Source: Cristatella mucedo
Taxonomy: Eukaryota > Bryozoa > Phylactolaemata > Cristatellidae
Assembly: GCA_009760855.2 (NCBI GenBank)
Contig: WPIO01000052.1
Span: 723,501-787,500 of the forward strand
Length of the DNA: 64,000 nucleotides
Reading direction: 5' to 3'
The position numbers were made by a program, and so were the translations under genes. The notes beneath the pieces are model-generated. The model was given only the letters and a program-made list of their open reading frames with translations, did no database searches and had not been told where the DNA came from. Positions 42,843 through 64,000 of the stretch are shown piece after piece. Position 1 is the stretch's first letter, and the number at the start of each line of letters is the position of its first letter.

Positions 42843-43118
42843 AAAACAAATTTAAAACGCACCTATTTAGGACAGCATTTAGTGGGTCCATGTGATTCGT
42901 TCTTTATATGCCTATGCGTGCTGACACTGTTGCATGCTGCCACTAACCACACTTGCACGCTGACCCGGTGCATGTCACCCCTAACTACGTTATTCATACT
43001 GTTTATCAGGCATGATATCACTCACCATTCGATCGTGTTTCCTTTGCAGCAGATGTAAAGCGCCTAGACAGAGATTGAGTTCTCTATGGGCACTTTATCA
43101 AGTGCATTATTATTATCA
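42843..43118 (+). mobile_element. Right part of the split L2A copy
   Basis: Begins taaaaacaaatttaaaacgc, which continues the element interrupted at 40,430, and ends with the L2A hairpin (aagcgcctagacagagattg) and an ATT tail at 43,106-43,118. Confidence 0.9.
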
Positions 43119-43540
43119 TACCTACCTAGTTGAACTGCTGTAATTCCAACAACTCGTGCCTGCAAACTCTGTATGGGCAATAAATTAGCTGCCCCATTTC
43201 TCCACTGAAAGCCTGCTGGCAGCAGAAGCATTTGCTCTGCAGATCCCAGACTGTAGAACTTGCTTCCATAATTCTTACACAGCAACATCTACTCTCTTGC
43301 TGCCGACTGTGGCACATCCTGTCCAGTCGTCCTGAGCAGCTACTTGCAGGCTACTCACTTCTTCGACTGTCGCGCTGACTCACCTATGCTCATAGTTTTC
43401 TCTTTGTTTCGTGAAATGAAGTCTGATGGCTACTGCATGCTTACCGAAAGTCACTGTTGCTTTGAGTGTGCTATGGAAAAACTCCTTCGTAACAGCCACT
43501 TAGTCAATATGGCTTTGAGGAGCTACAGAAATAGATAAAT
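43119..43540 (+). mobile_element. Diverged L2B LINE copy
   Basis: Aligns by eye with 39,490-39,900: acctacctagttgaactgct, gggcaataaattagctgcc, ccagactgtagaacttgctt, tttctctttgtttcgtgaaa. No intact frame. Confidence 0.8.
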
Positions 43541-44423
43541 TAACATAAGCAAATTCGCATTTTGCTCTTAGGCATGTGATAAGTGCTTTTGGAGCGGATA
43601 TAAGTAAGCCAAAAGGAGAGAATCTGCTGCCTTAAGTAGTGCTCTGCTGCTGTTGTTGCTCATCGCCTCAGCACAATGCCTCAGTACAAGGCGGCCTGCC
43701 TCAGGTACTGCAGCTAGTTAAAAGACCATCTCTACTACTCTTCTTCTCAATGAATGGGTGCCGAGTCTCTGCACTTGCTGTACGAGACTGTACTTGCGAG
43801 TCGCCATCAAGTGCGACCTTGGTCTCAATGATACTTACTCACGACACACAGACAGGGCAGGATAAATTGTGAGGCACCGGCTGTATCTTTAGAAAGGTGC
43901 ACCATAACGAATCACTTACAGAGGATTGAACTTTGTTATGACCATCTCTGCGGCTAGATGGATTTTCAAAGGAATTTGGCTAGCACCATTAAAAGAGCAT
44001 AATGAACCTCCGAGTTGATCGAGTTGGTCATAAAAAAGTTGGCCATATAAATGTCCCTCTAGTCAGGCATGTGCCGCTTCACTATACCGCCAAGTATCGA
44101 GCTATCTAGCTAGTGAGCAGAGCGACATCGGATGCATGTGGCAGTCTCTGATTGGCTGGTTAGAATCCCCACTGATACCCACACTTCAGCCATTAGATTT
44201 GCAGGTCACTCGGGCACTGTCTATTACGACACAGGCTCAAGCTGCTGCGGAACGCTGCCAAGTCTATAAGCTCAGCTGACAGGAGCCGGCACGGAGTATC
44301 TAGCTTTGCACCAACCCCAAGCACCGGGATAATAGATGCGCTGTCAAGCGTTTACCTGCTGATCTAGTATGGACCAGTCCCCCAGCTTCGGCCAGAAAGA
44401 GGGGGTCGGTCTCTAATATCTGC

Positions 44424-44616
<193 letters not shown>

Positions 44617-44943
44617 AGCTGCGACAATAAGGCCAACTTGTAATGGGCTAAACAAAAGCATGCTCTTTCAGGAATATCAGATGTACAGGAAGACAATAGT
44701 ACCGGTACAGTGGCTCTCTGCAACCAGGGTGTAGCCGGATTATGCCGAGAAGGGCTTAGTCCTTGACCCTGTCAGAGGCAGGCAATCATAGCAAGGCAGA
44801 ATAAGTGTGACAGGTGGCTAAGCCACCCTAAACACTCCTCAGATGAGTAGGTCCAAAATGAAACCAGGGCCCAATGTATGATCTAATAAGAGCCTGCCCC
44901 CTATGCCTACGGTAGCCAGCCCTTATCTGCCCGATCCAAAAAG

Positions 44944-44997
44944 TAGCAAGAAACAACTTGTTAGTGAGCAGCTCACTAACAAGTTGGTTTTTGCTGC
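44944..44997. repeat. Long inverted repeat with 1-nt loop
   Basis: Perfect core: caacttgttagtgagc (44,954-44,969), a single A, then the exact reverse complement (44,971-44,986). The pairing continues outwards with a few mismatches (gtagcaagaaa against gtttttgctgcc). Confidence 0.85.
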
Positions 44998-45190
44998 CTT
45001 GACTCATGCAGAAGGGCACTCCTTTTCTACTGCCGTGAGCAGACAGTTCATTAGAGAACTCGGACTCTATAATGTGTACACTCAGAGCATAGACATGTCA
45101 TTATAGAGAAAAAGAGCATTTTCTCTTCGAGAACGAGTACACACCATACCGTACAGCATTTGTGCTGCTAAGCGTGACAGACTTGGGGCT

Positions 45191-45900
45191 CACATGGGAT
45201 TTCTCAAAGCCTGGAGTCAACTAGGCAAATGCCGTTGGGCGGATGCACGACACATAGTGGCAGCAGCAGCAGCAATACCCACGGCTGCAGCAAGTCGCCC
45301 ACAATGGCTGCCAGTGGTGAAAGCTTGCTGGTCACGTGGCCAGAGAGCTTTCGCGGCTTGGAGACACCAGTTCAGGGATAGCCAGCGCAGTTGAAAGATC
45401 AAGTCAAGCAGGACGGCGTGCCGAGAAGGGACAATGGGGTCAGCATCCCCAGCCTGCAGGCTCAGCTGCTGACGAACGCAGCAGAAAACCCAGCTCGGGC
45501 TAACGCCTATCAAATAGCGTGCACGGCAACACGAGATTGCCGCAGCCACATGAAATATGTCTTCCCGGAGAAAGGAGCCCTGTGCTGACATTCGGCATCC
45601 AGCCCAACAAGCCACGCATTGCAGAAATGCTGCCCATGTGCTCAGAGTGTGGCTACTGCTGCTGCCGCTGCAGCCATCTGATGCTGACAGCTGCTGCAGC
45701 CAGACCTGTTCGACAGATCTAGATTTTCCTTTGGCAGCATGGCCCCAAAATGGACTGCTGCTCGTAGTCGATCTCCAGAATGTCGGCTTCGACGTCGGCA
45801 TTGCAGTTTCGAATATTCAGTTTTTCGCACGAGAAAAGCAGCCCTTGGTTATCGGCTGAAGGCAATGTTTTCAGCAGTCCACCTATGTTGAGAGGGATGG
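45191..45900. other. GC-richer island, possible unidentified exons
   Basis: Non-repetitive sequence with open frames on both strands: a 194-codon minus frame at 45,217-45,801 rich in Ser/Cys/Trp, and a plus frame at 45,391-45,588 (LQAQLLTNAAENPARANAYQ, IACTATRDCRSHMKYVFPEK). A minus frame ending near 45,720 reads NIRNCNADVEADILEIDYEQ. No domain is recognised and no splice structure is convincing; one could be a further 3' exon of the SMOC-like gene. Confidence 0.25.
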
Positions 45901-46170
45901 CTTCAGTAAATAGAGAAAAGGGTTCTGCTTCTCCGGCGGTATGTCCTGTTGAGTTCTACATCGTGCGGCTGCGTTGGAGCTGTCACCTGCAACCACCACC
46001 AGCAAGCAGAATGTCGATGGACACCCAATGACCACAGAGCGTACCCACATGAACTTCGACGGTAAAAGGTTCGTGGTATTCAGAGTCAACTCTGATTGGC
46101 TCTTGCGTAGGCTGCTCCAAACAGATTGCACAGATTGGTGCAAGGCACGATGATTAAAAAGTGAAAGTAA

Positions 46171-46322
46171 AGGTTAGCTGATTCAACAGACTCGTGTATT
46201 TAGCAACAGAAGAGCCATTGAAGGCTGCTATATTGCCCTGCTTGCTAGATCTGGGCAATATGGCATGGCCAGCTGCAGTGCTTGAACCCATGGACTGTGT
46301 CGCAAAGTTCAAGCACTCTATT
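46171..46322 (-). mobile_element. SINE-B copy
   Basis: Minus strand: a head including GTGCTTGAACTTTGCGACAC, a B box in GGGTTCAAGCACTGC, then GGCTCTTCTGTTGCTAAATA and the ending GTCTGTTGAATCAGC. Confidence 0.7.
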
Positions 46323-47137
46323 TCTAGATAGTGTGTGCATGTGAAGACAAGCTTGCGCAAACACGTAGCATGACACGTGTGATAATGGCATTGATTTTAT
46401 TTCTCAATTACAGCACTACAGCTGCAAGCAACATTTTTCAGATATCTTCAACGAACCCAAAATAGTCACATCACTTACACTTATACTCTTTTATGTAGAT
46501 GGCTAATCGGTTTCTGACATTATTGAAATTTTAGTGATCATGATCATAGCTACATCTTTTTCAAATCTGTTGTTCTCATAGCAACAGCTGATAGAAACCT
46601 GGCTGTGCCGCAGCCAAGAGCCGGTCTGCACCCAGACCACAGTTCTAATGGACCTGCTACCTAGTCAATCAACCGTTTGGATGAACGTCGTCAAATCAAT
46701 TATCAGATGAACTTAGTATATGCACCCTTGGCAAAAATTTTAGAACAAAATGCTGTATCATTAGCATAACCTGAGGAGAAGTGTAAAGCGACAGCACTCA
46801 TCACAATTGGTGTTATGAAATTTACTTTCATGCATCAGATTGTTGCTGTTGTCACTTGTTTCACAAGAGTTTGCTGACGCATACGTTAGCCTGGGTCAGA
46901 AGTGTAGTCTCACTCCAATGGATATTAACACTAGGCTTGGGGACCACACTTGACAGCTACCCACTGAGAAGAGTTCACAGTCAGAGGGCAGAGGTCACAC
47001 GCACAATTTGTCTGCACGTGGCAGTGCTGACGGCTATTTAAGAGAAAGTATTGTGATGCACTGTTTAACGACAGGAGCTACGGACATAGCAAGCATGCAG
47101 GCTGCGACGTATATATCTCAGATATAGCGATCGACAG
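46323..47137. other. Probable 3' flank or UTR of the SMOC-like gene
   Basis: No frame with a known domain. If the terminal exon ends at 47,138, the 3' UTR runs leftwards here. A minus-strand AATAAA is present at about 46,395 (gattttatttctc on plus). Confidence 0.35.

Positions 47138-64000
<16,863 letters not shown>

Noticed and set aside
45217-45801. 194-codon minus frame as a gene
   Set aside because: No domain, low-complexity stretches, no start context or splice support. Kept only as part of an unassigned island.

Overview
The window is nuclear DNA from an animal. It has spliced genes with GT/AG introns whose phases can be followed, many long dinucleotide microsatellites, and dozens of decayed non-LTR retrotransposon copies. 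Two genes identify it as metazoan: BBOF1 (a basal-body protein of motile cilia) and a SPARC-family extracellular calcium-binding protein of the SMOC/testican type. The transposons are L2/CR1-like LINEs, tRNA-derived SINEs and a mariner relic, which fits many marine invertebrates. I do not assign a phylum.

Layout. 1-5.5 kb: GC- and CpG-rich DNA with three likely exons of genes I do not recognise, split by a LINE and a SINE. 5.5-28 kb: no recognisable host gene; relics of two LINE families (called L2A and L2B here), two SINE families, half a mariner element, and AT and GA microsatellites. 29,065-38,436 (+): a complete ten-exon BBOF1 gene, about 573 residues, with LINE and microsatellite insertions in its introns. 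38.4-47 kb: LINE-rich intergenic DNA, including one LINE nested inside another. 47,138 to beyond 64,000 (-): the 3' part of a SMOC/testican-like gene, at least six exons, converging on BBOF1. Its N-terminal exons lie outside the window.

The deduced SMOC/testican-like product has two EC calcium-binding modules (four EF-hand loops) on either side of one thyroglobulin type-1 domain. This combines the EC-TY order of testicans with the TY-EC order of SMOCs.

The repeats form a system. L2A copies end in a conserved hairpin (AGCGCC...GGCGCT with an inner AGAGA...TCTCT stem) followed by (ATT)n. A tRNA-derived SINE (SINE-A) carries almost the same 3' end, so it probably uses the L2A reverse transcriptase. 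L2A copies show 5' truncation, possible 5' inversion, nesting and a tandemly duplicated tail. Unexplained structures include a perfect 79-bp inverted repeat at 53,552-53,747 and a rearranged inverted repeat at 63,502-63,638. All calls come from reading the sequence; no database search was run.
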